64,000 nucleotides of DNA from an uncultured Lachnospiraceae bacterium (GTDB taxonomy: Bacteria > Bacillota > Clostridia > Lachnospirales > Lachnospiraceae). Below the pieces are notes generated by a model. It was not told where the DNA came from and made no database searches. It saw nothing but the letters and a program-made list of their open reading frames with translations. Below, piece after piece: positions 8,498 to 16,936 of this stretch (positions are counted from its first letter, which is position 1; the number at the start of each line of letters is the position of its first letter). The DNA is taken from NCBI GenBank assembly GCA_946554445.1, contig CAMNSD010000026.1, positions 1 to 64,000 on the forward strand. The letters are read 5' to 3'. Position numbers and translations under genes: made by a program.

Positions 8498-9175
8498 ATG
8501 TACCGTGTAGAGAATAAGTATAACTGCAGTGAAGCAGAAATGTACGTGCTGCAGCAGCGGGTGGAGGCGGTGCTCCGTCCGGACAGTAATGAGAGCAATC
8601 CGGAAGGGTATAGTGTGGTGAGCCTGTATTTTGACGATCTGACGGACAGTTGTCTGCAGGAGACGGTGGACGGCGTTAATCTGCGGGACAAGTATCGAAT
8701 CAGGATTTATAATAACTCTCTGGATGTGATTAAACTAGAAGTAAAATCCAAGAAAGACAGCAGAATCATCAAGAAATCGAAGTCTATCACCAAGGAAGAG
8801 ATGGAACGGCTGATGAATGGGGAATGTATCGAAGATTCAGCTTCAGCGGACGATCCGGCGACGCTCTTTAATCTGGCAATCCGTACGAGGGGGCTGCGGC
8901 CTAAGGTGGTGGTAGCTTATGAGAGAAAGGCGTATGTATTCGGACCGGGCAATGTAAGAATTACGTTTGACAGGAACGTGCGGGCCAGCAGTCGGACAGA
9001 GGATTTCGGAAAAGAAAATAACGGCTATGATTTTGTGCGCGAGTGTGATAAAGTATTAGAAGTGAAATATGATGAATTCATACCGGATTTCCTATTACAG
9101 CTTCTGGAATTAGGCAATATGCAGCAGACGGCATACTCTAAATACCAGTTGTGCAGGGAAGTGGAGAGTTTATAA
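8498..9175 (+). CDS. VTC-domain (polyphosphate polymerase-like) protein
   Basis: A 225-residue cytoplasmic protein of the VTC/CYTH-like triphosphate tunnel fold. It begins YRVENKY and keeps the alternating charged strands of the family: SLYFDD, YRIRIY, KLEVKSKK, VVAYERKAYV, RITFDRNVRA and LEVKYDEF. In yeast Vtc4 this fold polymerises polyphosphate from ATP, but the bacterial homologues paired with DUF4956 proteins are poorly understood. The downstream neighbour, 23 bases away, is a DUF4956 membrane protein, the usual partner. A CotH-like gene is often nearby in other genomes and is not seen here. The start rests on the ribosome site AAAGGGG. Confidence 0.85.
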   Translation: MYRVENKYNCSEAEMYVLQQRVEAVLRPDSNESNPEGYSVVSLYFDDLTDSCLQETVDGVNLRDKYRIRIYNNSLDVIKLEVKSKKDSRIIKKSKSITKEEMERLMNGECIEDSASADDPATLFNLAIRTRGLRPKVVVAYERKAYVFGPGNVRITFDRNVRASSRTEDFGKENNGYDFVRECDKVLEVKYDEFIPDFLLQLLELGNMQQTAYSKYQLCREVESL

Positions 9176-9198
9176 CGAAAGTGTAAAGGAGACCAATC

Positions 9199-9879
9199 AT
9201 GTCGATTAAGGATGTTATCAAAAATAGTGTGTATGAAAGTTTGGGCGGCGGCACCAATCTGTCAGTGATGAATATTTTGCTGCTCATTTTGCTGGCTTGT
9301 CTGGTGGGCGTTTATATCTTTACAGTGTACAAGCTGAGTAGTAAGTCTGCCTTTTATTCCAAGGATCTGAATGTAGCGATCGCAGGTATGCCCCTCATTG
9401 TGGCGGCGATCATGATAGCGATGCAGTCTAATCTGTTAGTATCTCTCGGTATGGTAGGCGCGTTGTCTATCGTCAGGTTCCGTAATGCGGTGAAGAATCC
9501 GCTGGATCTTCTATATCTGTTCTGGTCCATCAGCGCGGGTATCATCGTGGGCGTAGGGCTTTATGTGCTGGCGTTTGTATTATGTATTGTGATGACGATA
9601 TTGCTGTTGGGGTTGGATATGGTTCCCAATGCGAAGGCGCCGGATCTGCTGGTATTGCGCGCAGAGGCTGATAAAGTGGACTATGCACAGGTGGAAGACA
9701 TTTTAAAAGAGATGTGCAGATATCATAAAGAAAAGTCCAGATGCATCAAGAATGGGGAAGCGGAAATGATCATCGAGATCAGGACGGTGAAGAAAGAAGA
9801 GCTGCTTGAGAAGATCACAGGAATTGCGTGTATGACACAGGTCAACTGTATTGCCCATGATGGGGAGAGCCGTGTCTAG
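9199..9879 (+). CDS. DUF4956 membrane protein
   Basis: A 226-residue protein with about four membrane segments between residues 25 and 145 and a soluble C-terminal domain of about 80 residues. The block SLGMVGALSIVRFRNAVKNP is the signature of DUF4956. Its function is not established. It occurs beside VTC-domain proteins, so a role in making, moving or sensing an anionic polymer is a fair inference. It is probably co-transcribed with the VTC gene (gap 23 bases, AAAGGAG before the start) and is followed by a strong terminator. Confidence 0.85.
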   Translation: MSIKDVIKNSVYESLGGGTNLSVMNILLLILLACLVGVYIFTVYKLSSKSAFYSKDLNVAIAGMPLIVAAIMIAMQSNLLVSLGMVGALSIVRFRNAVKNPLDLLYLFWSISAGIIVGVGLYVLAFVLCIVMTILLLGLDMVPNAKAPDLLVLRAEADKVDYAQVEDILKEMCRYHKEKSRCIKNGEAEMIIEIRTVKKEELLEKITGIACMTQVNCIAHDGESRV

Positions 9880-9911
9880 ATGCGCATTTCATTTACTAGA
9901 GTAATCTGCAT

Positions 9912-9945
9912 AAAAATGTCTGGTCATGGAAACCAGACATTTTTT
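9912..9945. terminator. Rho-independent terminator, probably bidirectional
   Basis: A perfect stem AATGTCTGG/CCAGACATT with a nine-base loop, flanked by A-run and T-run on either side (9912-9945). It ends the VTC/DUF4956 transcript. Its T-run touches the stop codon of the convergent XRE gene, so it may serve both strands. Confidence 0.88.
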
Positions 9946-10288
9946 AATCCGTATTTTTCAAAAATTTGATATATTTGAGTAAATCACGTCTTTCCTTAAC
10001 ATTGAGTTTCTGGAGATCAAACATTACGTCGTGCATGGTGACGTCACCCAGATATTTGTTGTGCAGATTGGTGTTGCCAAGATATCCGCTTTCAGTACCA
10101 AGCATGTAGTCGGCGCTGACTTTATAGTATCGCGCCAGTTTGATGACAACCCAGATGGGAATCTCGCGATGGCCGTTCTCGTAATTGGAATATGTCTGCT
10201 GTGATATACCAAGATATTCAGCGATGGTTTTCTGCTTAATATCATTGTCTTCTCGTAAATCCCTGAGAATCACACGTAGTTCTTTCAT
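9944..10288 (-). CDS. XRE-family helix-turn-helix regulator
   Basis: A 114-residue DNA-binding protein. The N-terminal half is a classic XRE HTH domain (QKTIAEYLGISQQTYSNYENG, residues about 19-39), followed by a helical tail (VKERRDLLKYIKFLKNTD). It lies divergent from the AbiE pair and may regulate it, which is inference. The frame is open upstream to a TTG at 10381, but ATG 10288 gives the compact family size. AAAGGAG lies 27 bases before it, separated by a small TCTGCC/GGCAGA hairpin that would shorten the gap if folded. The start is therefore not certain. Confidence 0.83.
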   Translation of the reverse strand: MKELRVILRDLREDNDIKQKTIAEYLGISQQTYSNYENGHREIPIWVVIKLARYYKVSADYMLGTESGYLGNTNLHNKYLGDVTMHDVMFDLQKLNVKERRDLLKYIKFLKNTD

Positions 10289-10537
10289 TTTGCTTTTGTG
10301 TTCTGCCCCGGCAGACTCCTTTCTTGTATATTTGACTGCTGCAACAACGTCTTTGTTGTTACAAATCCTATCACACAACAAAAGGTTGTAGTTCGAAAAC
10401 CATAAAATGAAATATGCATAAATATATTACAACATATTATTGTATAAACGACCAACGTAGAGGTTGGGAAAATGTATTTACTTTGTCGCTTAGATGTGAT
10501 AATATTTAAGCGAGAAAGTAAAAAATGGCGGTTTGTT

Positions 10538-11131
10538 ATGGATAAAAATAATATTTTACAACAATTGATTGAACAAAATAATGGGTATTTGCTTACATCC
10601 ATGGTAACAAGGAAAGGTATCACGAAACCCTATCTGGCGAAGTATGTAGAAGAGAACGGACTGCAAAAGGTTGCGAGAGGGATTTATGTTACGGATGACG
10701 TGTGGCCGGATGAATTATATATTATGCAAACGAGAAGCAATGCCGTTATTTTTTCTGGTGAGACGGCGCTTTATCTTCATAATTTGATGGATCGGGAGTA
10801 TTCAACGATTTGTGTTTCTGTACCGACAGGTTATAATGCCAGCCACTTAAAAACTAATAATTTGCAGGTAAAATATGTATCAAGAGATCTCTATAAAATG
10901 GGAGTATGTATGATGCCTTCAAGCAGTGGTAATATGGTCTGGACTTATGACAAGGAAAGGTGTATTTGTGATTTGATTGCCAATAGAAACAGGACAGAGG
11001 TACAGATTTTCCAGACGGCAATCAGAGAGTATATGTCTGGAAAAAACAGAAAATTGTCAAGGTTGATTGAATATGCAGAAAGGTTGGGAATTAGAGATGA
11101 AGTAATGAAGTATGTGGAGGTACTTGTATGA
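10538..11131 (+). CDS. AbiEi-type antitoxin, transcriptional regulator
   Basis: A 197-residue protein with the arrangement of type IV AbiEi antitoxins. The N-terminal winged helix covers NGYLLTSMVTRKGITKPYL, and the next part contains the conserved VARGIYV and SGETALYLHNL blocks of the C-terminal antitoxin domain. In characterised systems AbiEi represses its own promoter and neutralises the AbiEii toxin without stable binding. The gene overlaps the toxin gene by four bases (ATGA), typical for this pair. The start is ATG 10538; a weak GGCGG precedes it. Base composition is clearly AT-rich compared with the flanking glycan genes. Confidence 0.85.
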   Translation: MDKNNILQQLIEQNNGYLLTSMVTRKGITKPYLAKYVEENGLQKVARGIYVTDDVWPDELYIMQTRSNAVIFSGETALYLHNLMDREYSTICVSVPTGYNASHLKTNNLQVKYVSRDLYKMGVCMMPSSSGNMVWTYDKERCICDLIANRNRTEVQIFQTAIREYMSGKNRKLSRLIEYAERLGIRDEVMKYVEVLV

Positions 11132-12003
11132 TTCATACGTCAAAACAGTTAAAAGATAAGGTGCGCAATATTTCCAAAGGGGATAATAATATTGCGCAAG
11201 CATTAATTAGAAATTTTATGATGGAACGATTTTTGGAGCGCGTATCATTATCTGGTTATCGCAATAATTTTATCTTGAAAGGTGGTATGCTCGCAGCTTC
11301 TTTGTTGGGCGTTGATATGCGGGCTACTATGGATATTGATGCTACAGTTCGGGCATTACCGTTGAAGGGGGCTGATGTTCAGGGGATTATTTCTGAGATA
11401 TGTGCAGTTCCACTGGATGACGGCGTCAATTTAAATATTACTTCTGTGACAAGTATTTTGACGGATTTTGAGTATCCGGGAATCAGAATAAAGGTAGAGA
11501 TGGTTCTGGATCGTATGAGACAGGTCGTTAAGATTGATATTTCAACGGATGATATCATTACACCGGGCGCTATAGAATATGAATATAAATTGATGTTTGA
11601 AGATAGGACAATTTCACTGTTTACATACAATAAAGAAACCCTGCTTGCGGAGAAGGTACAGACTATCCTTACGCGAGGAATTGCAAATACTAGGTTTAGA
11701 GATTTTTATGATGTTTATGGCATCATAAAAATGCAGGCAGATGATGTGGATAAAGAAATTTTTTTAAAAGCATTTAAGGCAACATGTAAGAAAAGAGAGA
11801 CTGTATTTACGAAAGAAGATATGGAATTAACACTGATACAGATTCAAGAAGATATTGGTATGGCGCAAATGTGGGAACGTTTTAAAAAAGGGAATTATTT
11901 TGTAGGAGATTTGGAATGGAAGAATGTATTAAAAGTTGTATTGCAAGCAATCAATACATATATTGTTGCCGAATATGATGATAACTGTGTTAGTTGTGTA
12001 TGA
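11128..12003 (+). CDS. AbiEii-family nucleotidyltransferase toxin
   Basis: A 291-residue DNA polymerase beta-like nucleotidyltransferase. The family motif LKGGMLAASLLG (about 50-61) leads into the metal-binding MDID (Asp69, Asp71), and ETLLAEKVQTIL followed by RFRDFYDVY is the usual second block. Homologues act on tRNA acceptor stems and stop translation, giving phage abortive infection. All the active-site residues I can check are present, so the gene looks intact. It is translationally coupled to the AbiEi gene. No clear terminator follows before the glycan region starts at 12110. Confidence 0.87.
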   Translation: MIHTSKQLKDKVRNISKGDNNIAQALIRNFMMERFLERVSLSGYRNNFILKGGMLAASLLGVDMRATMDIDATVRALPLKGADVQGIISEICAVPLDDGVNLNITSVTSILTDFEYPGIRIKVEMVLDRMRQVVKIDISTDDIITPGAIEYEYKLMFEDRTISLFTYNKETLLAEKVQTILTRGIANTRFRDFYDVYGIIKMQADDVDKEIFLKAFKATCKKRETVFTKEDMELTLIQIQEDIGMAQMWERFKKGNYFVGDLEWKNVLKVVLQAINTYIVAEYDDNCVSCV

Positions 12004-12109
12004 TGAAGTATTCCCCCACCCGGCGCAAGGACAGCAAATTATTGTTTTTTATGGGAAAACAGGGTAGAATGAATAATATAAAAGTCGTAGATTATATAAG
12101 GATTCGTTT

Positions 12110-12868
12110 ATGAAGAAGGTTTCATTGTTAGTGACTGTATATAATGCCGAAGAAAATCTGGCGGTCACATTGCAGAGTATAGAGGAACAGGATTATCAGA
12201 ATATTGAGGTCGTGATTGTGGATGGCGGTTCCACGGACGGCACCTTGGATTTGGTCAGGCAGTTTGAAGGCAGAATAAAAGATTGTGCAGGACTGTCCCT
12301 GCGATGGGTGTCGGAGAAGGACGGGGGCTTGTATGATGCCATGAACAAGGCGTATCGTCTCAGTACCGGCGATATCATCGCGGTATGTAATGACAGGCTT
12401 TGTCAGCCGGAGGCGGTGAGCAGTCTGGTGACGGCGATCGAAGCTGGCGGACAAGGCTGCGTGGGCGCACATTCCGATTTGGTGTATGTGGAGGGTGAGC
12501 GGATCATCAGACAATGGCGCATGGGAGAGGGAAAACTTTCCCAGGGCTGGATGCCGGGGCACCCGACTCTTTTTTTGAAGAGGGAGATATATGAAAAATA
12601 TGGTCTTTATGATACCTCCTATCGCTGTGCGGCTGATTATGAGTTCATGGTGCGTTTTTTAAAGGATGGGGATAATCGGCTTGCCTATGTGCCACGGGTG
12701 CTGGTAGCCATGTTTTACGGTGGCACCAGTAATGCGGGAATCGGAAATTATCTGATTTCTTTCCGGGAGGGATATCAAGCGCTTAAGAGAAACGGCGTGA
12801 GATTTCCGCTGTGGATCACGCTGCAAAGGAGTGTACGAGTGCTTTTTCAGTTTGGGAAAGGCGCTTAG
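12110..12868 (+). CDS. Family 2 glycosyltransferase (WcaA-like)
   Basis: A 252-residue cytoplasmic GT-A glycosyltransferase. The N-terminus LLVTVYNAEENL and the nucleotide-binding VDGGSTDGT (about 38-46) are typical of GT2. The metal-binding DxD region reads CNDR, and later GWMPGHPTLFLKREIYEKYG and CAADYEF match the acceptor half of this subfamily. It is the first gene of the large glycan region and has AAGGA a few bases before the ATG. The sugar donor cannot be told from sequence. A membrane GT-C protein follows 42 bases later. Confidence 0.85.
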   Translation: MKKVSLLVTVYNAEENLAVTLQSIEEQDYQNIEVVIVDGGSTDGTLDLVRQFEGRIKDCAGLSLRWVSEKDGGLYDAMNKAYRLSTGDIIAVCNDRLCQPEAVSSLVTAIEAGGQGCVGAHSDLVYVEGERIIRQWRMGEGKLSQGWMPGHPTLFLKREIYEKYGLYDTSYRCAADYEFMVRFLKDGDNRLAYVPRVLVAMFYGGTSNAGIGNYLISFREGYQALKRNGVRFPLWITLQRSVRVLFQFGKGA

Positions 12869-12910
12869 AGAATTGATACATCTGTTATTGGTGGTAATAG
12901 AGGAGGAACC

Positions 12911-14719
12911 ATGGGAAATTTTTTTGAAAAGATGGTCCATATCCTGGTCAGGATTATTTTGGCCGCGGTGGTGTTCGTGCTGTTTTTGCATAGTATTTTC
13001 AGCACCAGCTTTATGGGCTATATTCCGGGAGAAGACGGGGGTATGCAGGATCATACTTTAAATATTGCGGACTATCCGCTGATGCATCTGCTGATTCTTG
13101 TTCTGCTCACCGTTGTCTGCGTTATTCTTTACAGGGTGTTTAGCCAAAAGAAGATCAGGATCAGTCAAAGGGCGATTCTTATGGTCATCACAGCGGCAGG
13201 ATTTCTTTTGGGAACGGTGTGGATTTTATCGACACAGCTGCATCCGGGTTCAGATCCGGCTAAGGTATGCCGGGTTGCGGCCGCGTGGCAGGAGGGAGAT
13301 TTTTCCGCCTTTGAACAGAGTGTGGACGGGGAGGAGGGATATCTGTTTCGGTATCCGTTCCAGTCAGGGATCGTATTGTTTTATTATCTGTTGATGGGAA
13401 TTTTTGGAACGGAAAATTTTGTGGCCATGCAGTTTGTCAATCTGCTGTTATTGATGATATCCTATGGCCTGCTCATAAAAATTATGGGGCGGTTCTGGAA
13501 GGAGGATAAGGCGTCGATCGCGGCGGCATATGCGGCCCTGGTCCTGTGGGCGCCCTATATGTTCTATATTACCTATCTCTATGGAATCATACCAGGTATG
13601 GCCTGTTCCCTGGGAGCCGTGTACTGTATGGTCCGCTATCTGGAGACGCGTAAGCTGTTGTATGTGATACCAGCGGCGCTTTTGATGGGACTAGCCACGG
13701 TATTTAAGATGAACTGTCTGATTTATCTGGTGGCGATCGGCTGTTTTCTGGCCTATGATGTGGTGGAGATTTTGTTGCAAAAGGAATCAGGGAACAAGGG
13801 AAAGAAGAATTGTCTCTTATCGCTTGTATTCTTAGCGGTGCTGATATTGGGCGTGGCCGGTATGAATTGGACGGTCAACAGGTATGTGGAACATTTGTCG
13901 GGTTATGAGATGCCGGAGGGACAGGTGATGCTCTCCTGGGTGGTGATGGGGCTGCAGGAGGCGCCGAATGGACCGGGCAATTATAATGGTTTTAACGGTA
14001 ATGTATACACGGAGAGCCACTACGATACGGAACTTGCCAATGAATTGTCTAAAGAGGCGTTGAAACGGCAGTTGGAATGGATGGCGGAAGAGCCGATAGA
14101 TCATGGACTGGTATTTTTTGCAAGAAAGACGGCTTTTCAGTGGAATGATCCGACGTTTATCGCAATCGAACGCATGGTGGGGAGAAAATCAGATGTTGAG
14201 TTGTCCCCTGTGGTGAATAGCCTGTTTTTGGGAAAGGGGTGCACCTATCTTTCTATCTGTCTCAACATCATACAGACGCTGATTCTTACAGGAGCCTTAT
14301 TTTATCTGCTCTTTACATGTAAAAAGGCAAAAATACAGGAATTAATCGTCTATGTAGTGTTTTTGGGTGGGTTTTTGTTCCATATGGTGTGGGAGGGCTC
14401 CGCTTCTTATGCAATCCCCTATTTTGTATTGCTGATTCCTTATGCGGCGAAAGGGTTTGCAGCGTATATCAGATGGGCAGCCAAAGCTTGGATATGGCTT
14501 GTCCGGGAATCTGGGGATACAAAGAAAGAAGATATCAAGCGTTTCTTTTCTGGGAAAAATGCGCGCCTGATTGGGGGCGCAGTGGTTTTCTTGACACTTC
14601 TTATTATGTTTAGCCAGACGGGACTCTTTAAACGGACAATTGGGATGAATGATGACCTGAAAGGATTCCAGGCCAGCGAACAGTTCTATAAAACAGGGGA
14701 CTGGACGCCGGATTTTTAA
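12911..14719 (+). CDS. Multi-pass GT-C-type glycosyltransferase candidate
   Basis: A 602-residue integral membrane protein with about ten or more hydrophobic segments. It has a large outward loop after the first pairs of segments (HPGSDPAKVCRVA, including an acidic residue at the position used by ArnT/PMT-type enzymes) and a soluble loop near residues 320-420. Such proteins transfer a sugar or alkyl group from a polyprenyl phosphate donor to a polymer outside the cell. Family assignment rests on architecture only. The start is secure: GAGGAGG lies five bases before ATG 12911. The gene converges on a GT2 gene with only nine bases between the ends. Confidence 0.65.
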   Translation: MGNFFEKMVHILVRIILAAVVFVLFLHSIFSTSFMGYIPGEDGGMQDHTLNIADYPLMHLLILVLLTVVCVILYRVFSQKKIRISQRAILMVITAAGFLLGTVWILSTQLHPGSDPAKVCRVAAAWQEGDFSAFEQSVDGEEGYLFRYPFQSGIVLFYYLLMGIFGTENFVAMQFVNLLLLMISYGLLIKIMGRFWKEDKASIAAAYAALVLWAPYMFYITYLYGIIPGMACSLGAVYCMVRYLETRKLLYVIPAALLMGLATVFKMNCLIYLVAIGCFLAYDVVEILLQKESGNKGKKNCLLSLVFLAVLILGVAGMNWTVNRYVEHLSGYEMPEGQVMLSWVVMGLQEAPNGPGNYNGFNGNVYTESHYDTELANELSKEALKRQLEWMAEEPIDHGLVFFARKTAFQWNDPTFIAIERMVGRKSDVELSPVVNSLFLGKGCTYLSICLNIIQTLILTGALFYLLFTCKKAKIQELIVYVVFLGGFLFHMVWEGSASYAIPYFVLLIPYAAKGFAAYIRWAAKAWIWLVRESGDTKKEDIKRFFSGKNARLIGGAVVFLTLLIMFSQTGLFKRTIGMNDDLKGFQASEQFYKTGDWTPDF

Positions 14720-14728
14720 TGTCTGTTT

Positions 14729-15751
14729 CTAGTGTTTTAGGAAAAAACGGAACAGACCGTAAAGTCTGTGTCGGATACAGAATGTAAAAATTTTGTTGTG
14801 CAGTCCTTTGATGTCATGAATCTTGACAGCATGAAAAGCTTTCTGGACAGGCGGATAGTTACACTCCGCTGCGAAGAGTTTTCTGCTATCCGCGCAAGAG
14901 GCAGTGATATTTCGAAAGACAGGGATAAGAGTCAGCAGACACTGATATGCAATATAGTAATCCAGCTGTCTTTCCATAAAGGGGTAGCGTGAAAAATCGA
15001 TTATCTCAAGAAGCATATCAAAAAGAGTATGGTTTTCAAGCAGACGCTTATCATCCATATAGTGTGTGAGCGAAGTAGAATTACTCCGATAATAGTAGAG
15101 GGTTTTTCCTACAAAATAGATGGAGGAAGCCTGTAACAGGCTGATGTAGGATGCAAGACAGTCCTCACCGAGTTTGACAGACAGGGGCACCCGTAACAGA
15201 TTGGGGCCGATCAGTTCCCGGCGAAACAGCTTGTTGCACAGACTGGGGGCTATACCATAGGTAAAAAAGTCCCCGTCGCTGTAATAGAGCATTTGGGGAT
15301 AGATTTTTTCTGCTAACTGCTTTTTATCATACAGACCGTCCGCAAAGGGAGAGCAGCAGTGGATCTCTTTCTTGGGAGTGACGGCTGTATAGTTGCAGCA
15401 GACAACGTCTGCGCCCGTATCTCTGGCGGCGCAGCACATCAGCTGATACATGGAAGAATCAATCCAGTCATCGCTGTCTACAAAGGTCACGTATTGTCCC
15501 CGGGCATGGGTGAATCCCTGCTGTCTGGCGCAGGGTAGTCCACCGTTTGCCTGATGGAAACAGTGAATGAAATCATATTTTTGGGCGTAGGCATCGCAGA
15601 TGCCTGGGGAAGCGTCGGTGGAGCCATCGTCCACAAGGATCAGTTCATAGTCGGTCCACTCCTGTGCAAGGATGCTGTCGATGCAGCTGGAGAGGTATTT
15701 TTCTACATTATATACGGGAACGAGGATGCTCAAAAACGGTGTGGATGACAT
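14729..15751 (-). CDS. Family 2 glycosyltransferase (EpsJ/CpsJ-like)
   Basis: A 340-residue GT2 enzyme. FLSILVPVYNVEKYL opens the protein, VDDGSTDASPGICDAY forms the nucleotide loop and TFVDSDDWID supplies the DxD metal site. The C-terminal 130 residues are helical, as in EpsH/CapJ-type polymerising or capsule glycosyltransferases. The frame stays open far upstream into the next gene's antisense strand, but the true start is ATG 15751 with AAAGGAG eight bases before it. The gene runs against its neighbours and shares a divergent promoter region (15752-15862) with the GT4 gene. Confidence 0.87.
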   Translation of the reverse strand: MSSTPFLSILVPVYNVEKYLSSCIDSILAQEWTDYELILVDDGSTDASPGICDAYAQKYDFIHCFHQANGGLPCARQQGFTHARGQYVTFVDSDDWIDSSMYQLMCCAARDTGADVVCCNYTAVTPKKEIHCCSPFADGLYDKKQLAEKIYPQMLYYSDGDFFTYGIAPSLCNKLFRRELIGPNLLRVPLSVKLGEDCLASYISLLQASSIYFVGKTLYYYRSNSTSLTHYMDDKRLLENHTLFDMLLEIIDFSRYPFMERQLDYYIAYQCLLTLIPVFRNITASCADSRKLFAAECNYPPVQKAFHAVKIHDIKGLHNKIFTFCIRHRLYGLFRFFLKH

Positions 15752-15862
15752 ATAGACGGCTCCTTTAAGGTAATATGATGAATTTATATCGCTATCTATT
15801 GTAACGTTTCTATTTTGGCTTTGCAAGTGTGGGAAGAGGAATACTTTTTTGGGAGGGTTCGT

Positions 15863-16936
15863 ATGACGGACAGAATCGTATTTGTGATACCGGATATGCC
15901 CGGCGGCGGCACAGAACGGGTGGTGGCGCTTTTGGCAAATGAATATGGCAGACGGGGCATTGAGGTGACGATTCTTCTCTTTGCGGGGCATGAGACTGCC
16001 TATCCCTTGCGGGAGGGAATAGAGGTGGTCAGTGTGGGGAATCCTTCCGGCGGCCGGCTTCGTGAGCGGATTGGAAGAATCGGCAGGATGCGGCGGTTCT
16101 ACCGGGAGCACAAGGGATGCCAAATCTGGGCTTTCAGCGTGATGGGAGCGGTGTTTTCGGCAGTGGCAGCCCTGGGGCAGCGGCATTTTGTATTGGTCTC
16201 TGAGAGAAATGATCCCCACAAATATGAACATCCCAAGATCAGGAATTTCAGTTATCGGCTGGCGGATGTGGTGATATGTCAGACGCCGGAGGCGGCGAAG
16301 AGTTTCCCGGCGGCGATCAGGCGTAAGGCGGTAGTTATTCCCAATCCACTGGAACTGGAGGGCGTCACACCCTATGAAGGTGAGCGGGAGCCGCGGATCG
16401 TGGCGGTGGGCAGATTGAGTGCGCAGAAGAATCATAAACTCCTGTTGGAAGCGTTTGCTTTGTTTGCAGACAAACACAGGGAGTATGTACTGGAAATCTA
16501 TGGCAAGGGGGAACTGGAAGCGGAATTGAAAAGTCTGGCGGAGAGGCTGGGAGTCGCGGATCGTGTGCGGTTTCAGGGATTTTGTCATACGATACAGGAG
16601 AAAATCCGCACGGCCGGCATGTATGTGTTATCTTCAGACTATGAGGGGATTTCCAATTCCATGCTGGAAGCCATGGCGCTTGGGATGCCGGTGATTGCCA
16701 CAGATTGTCCCATCGGCGGTTCCAGGATGTATATCAAAGACGGTGTGAACGGGCTTCTGGTGCCGGTGGGTGATGTCAGTGCGCTTGCAGCGGCCATGGA
16801 CAGGCTGGCAGGAGATACTGCTTATAGCAGACAGCTTGGCGTGAGGGCAGCAGAATTGAAAGCAGAATTGGACGTTTCCAAGATTGCGGACCGTTTCCTG
16901 GCGTTGTCTGAAAATCGTGGAGGTTTATATGAGTAA
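15863..16936 (+). CDS. Family 4 glycosyltransferase (GT-B)
   Basis: A 357-residue retaining glycosyltransferase. The N-terminal half shows IPDMPGGGTERVV, the usual acceptor-side glycine loop. The C-terminal half shows AVGRLSAQKNHKLLLEAF and the EGISNSMLEAMALGMPVI donor-binding EX7E region. The likely donor is a UDP- or GDP-sugar. ATG 15863 with GGGAGGG five bases before it is preferred over the upstream in-frame ATG at 15815. The stop overlaps the next GT4 gene by eight bases, so the two are translated together. Confidence 0.9.
   Translation: MTDRIVFVIPDMPGGGTERVVALLANEYGRRGIEVTILLFAGHETAYPLREGIEVVSVGNPSGGRLRERIGRIGRMRRFYREHKGCQIWAFSVMGAVFSAVAALGQRHFVLVSERNDPHKYEHPKIRNFSYRLADVVICQTPEAAKSFPAAIRRKAVVIPNPLELEGVTPYEGEREPRIVAVGRLSAQKNHKLLLEAFALFADKHREYVLEIYGKGELEAELKSLAERLGVADRVRFQGFCHTIQEKIRTAGMYVLSSDYEGISNSMLEAMALGMPVIATDCPIGGSRMYIKDGVNGLLVPVGDVSALAAAMDRLAGDTAYSRQLGVRAAELKAELDVSKIADRFLALSENRGGLYE

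Noticed and set aside
15752..16588. Long minus-strand extension of the GT2 gene at 14729-15751
   Set aside because: The extension is antisense to the GT4 gene, and ATG 15751 has a good AAAGGAG and starts the GT2 domain.
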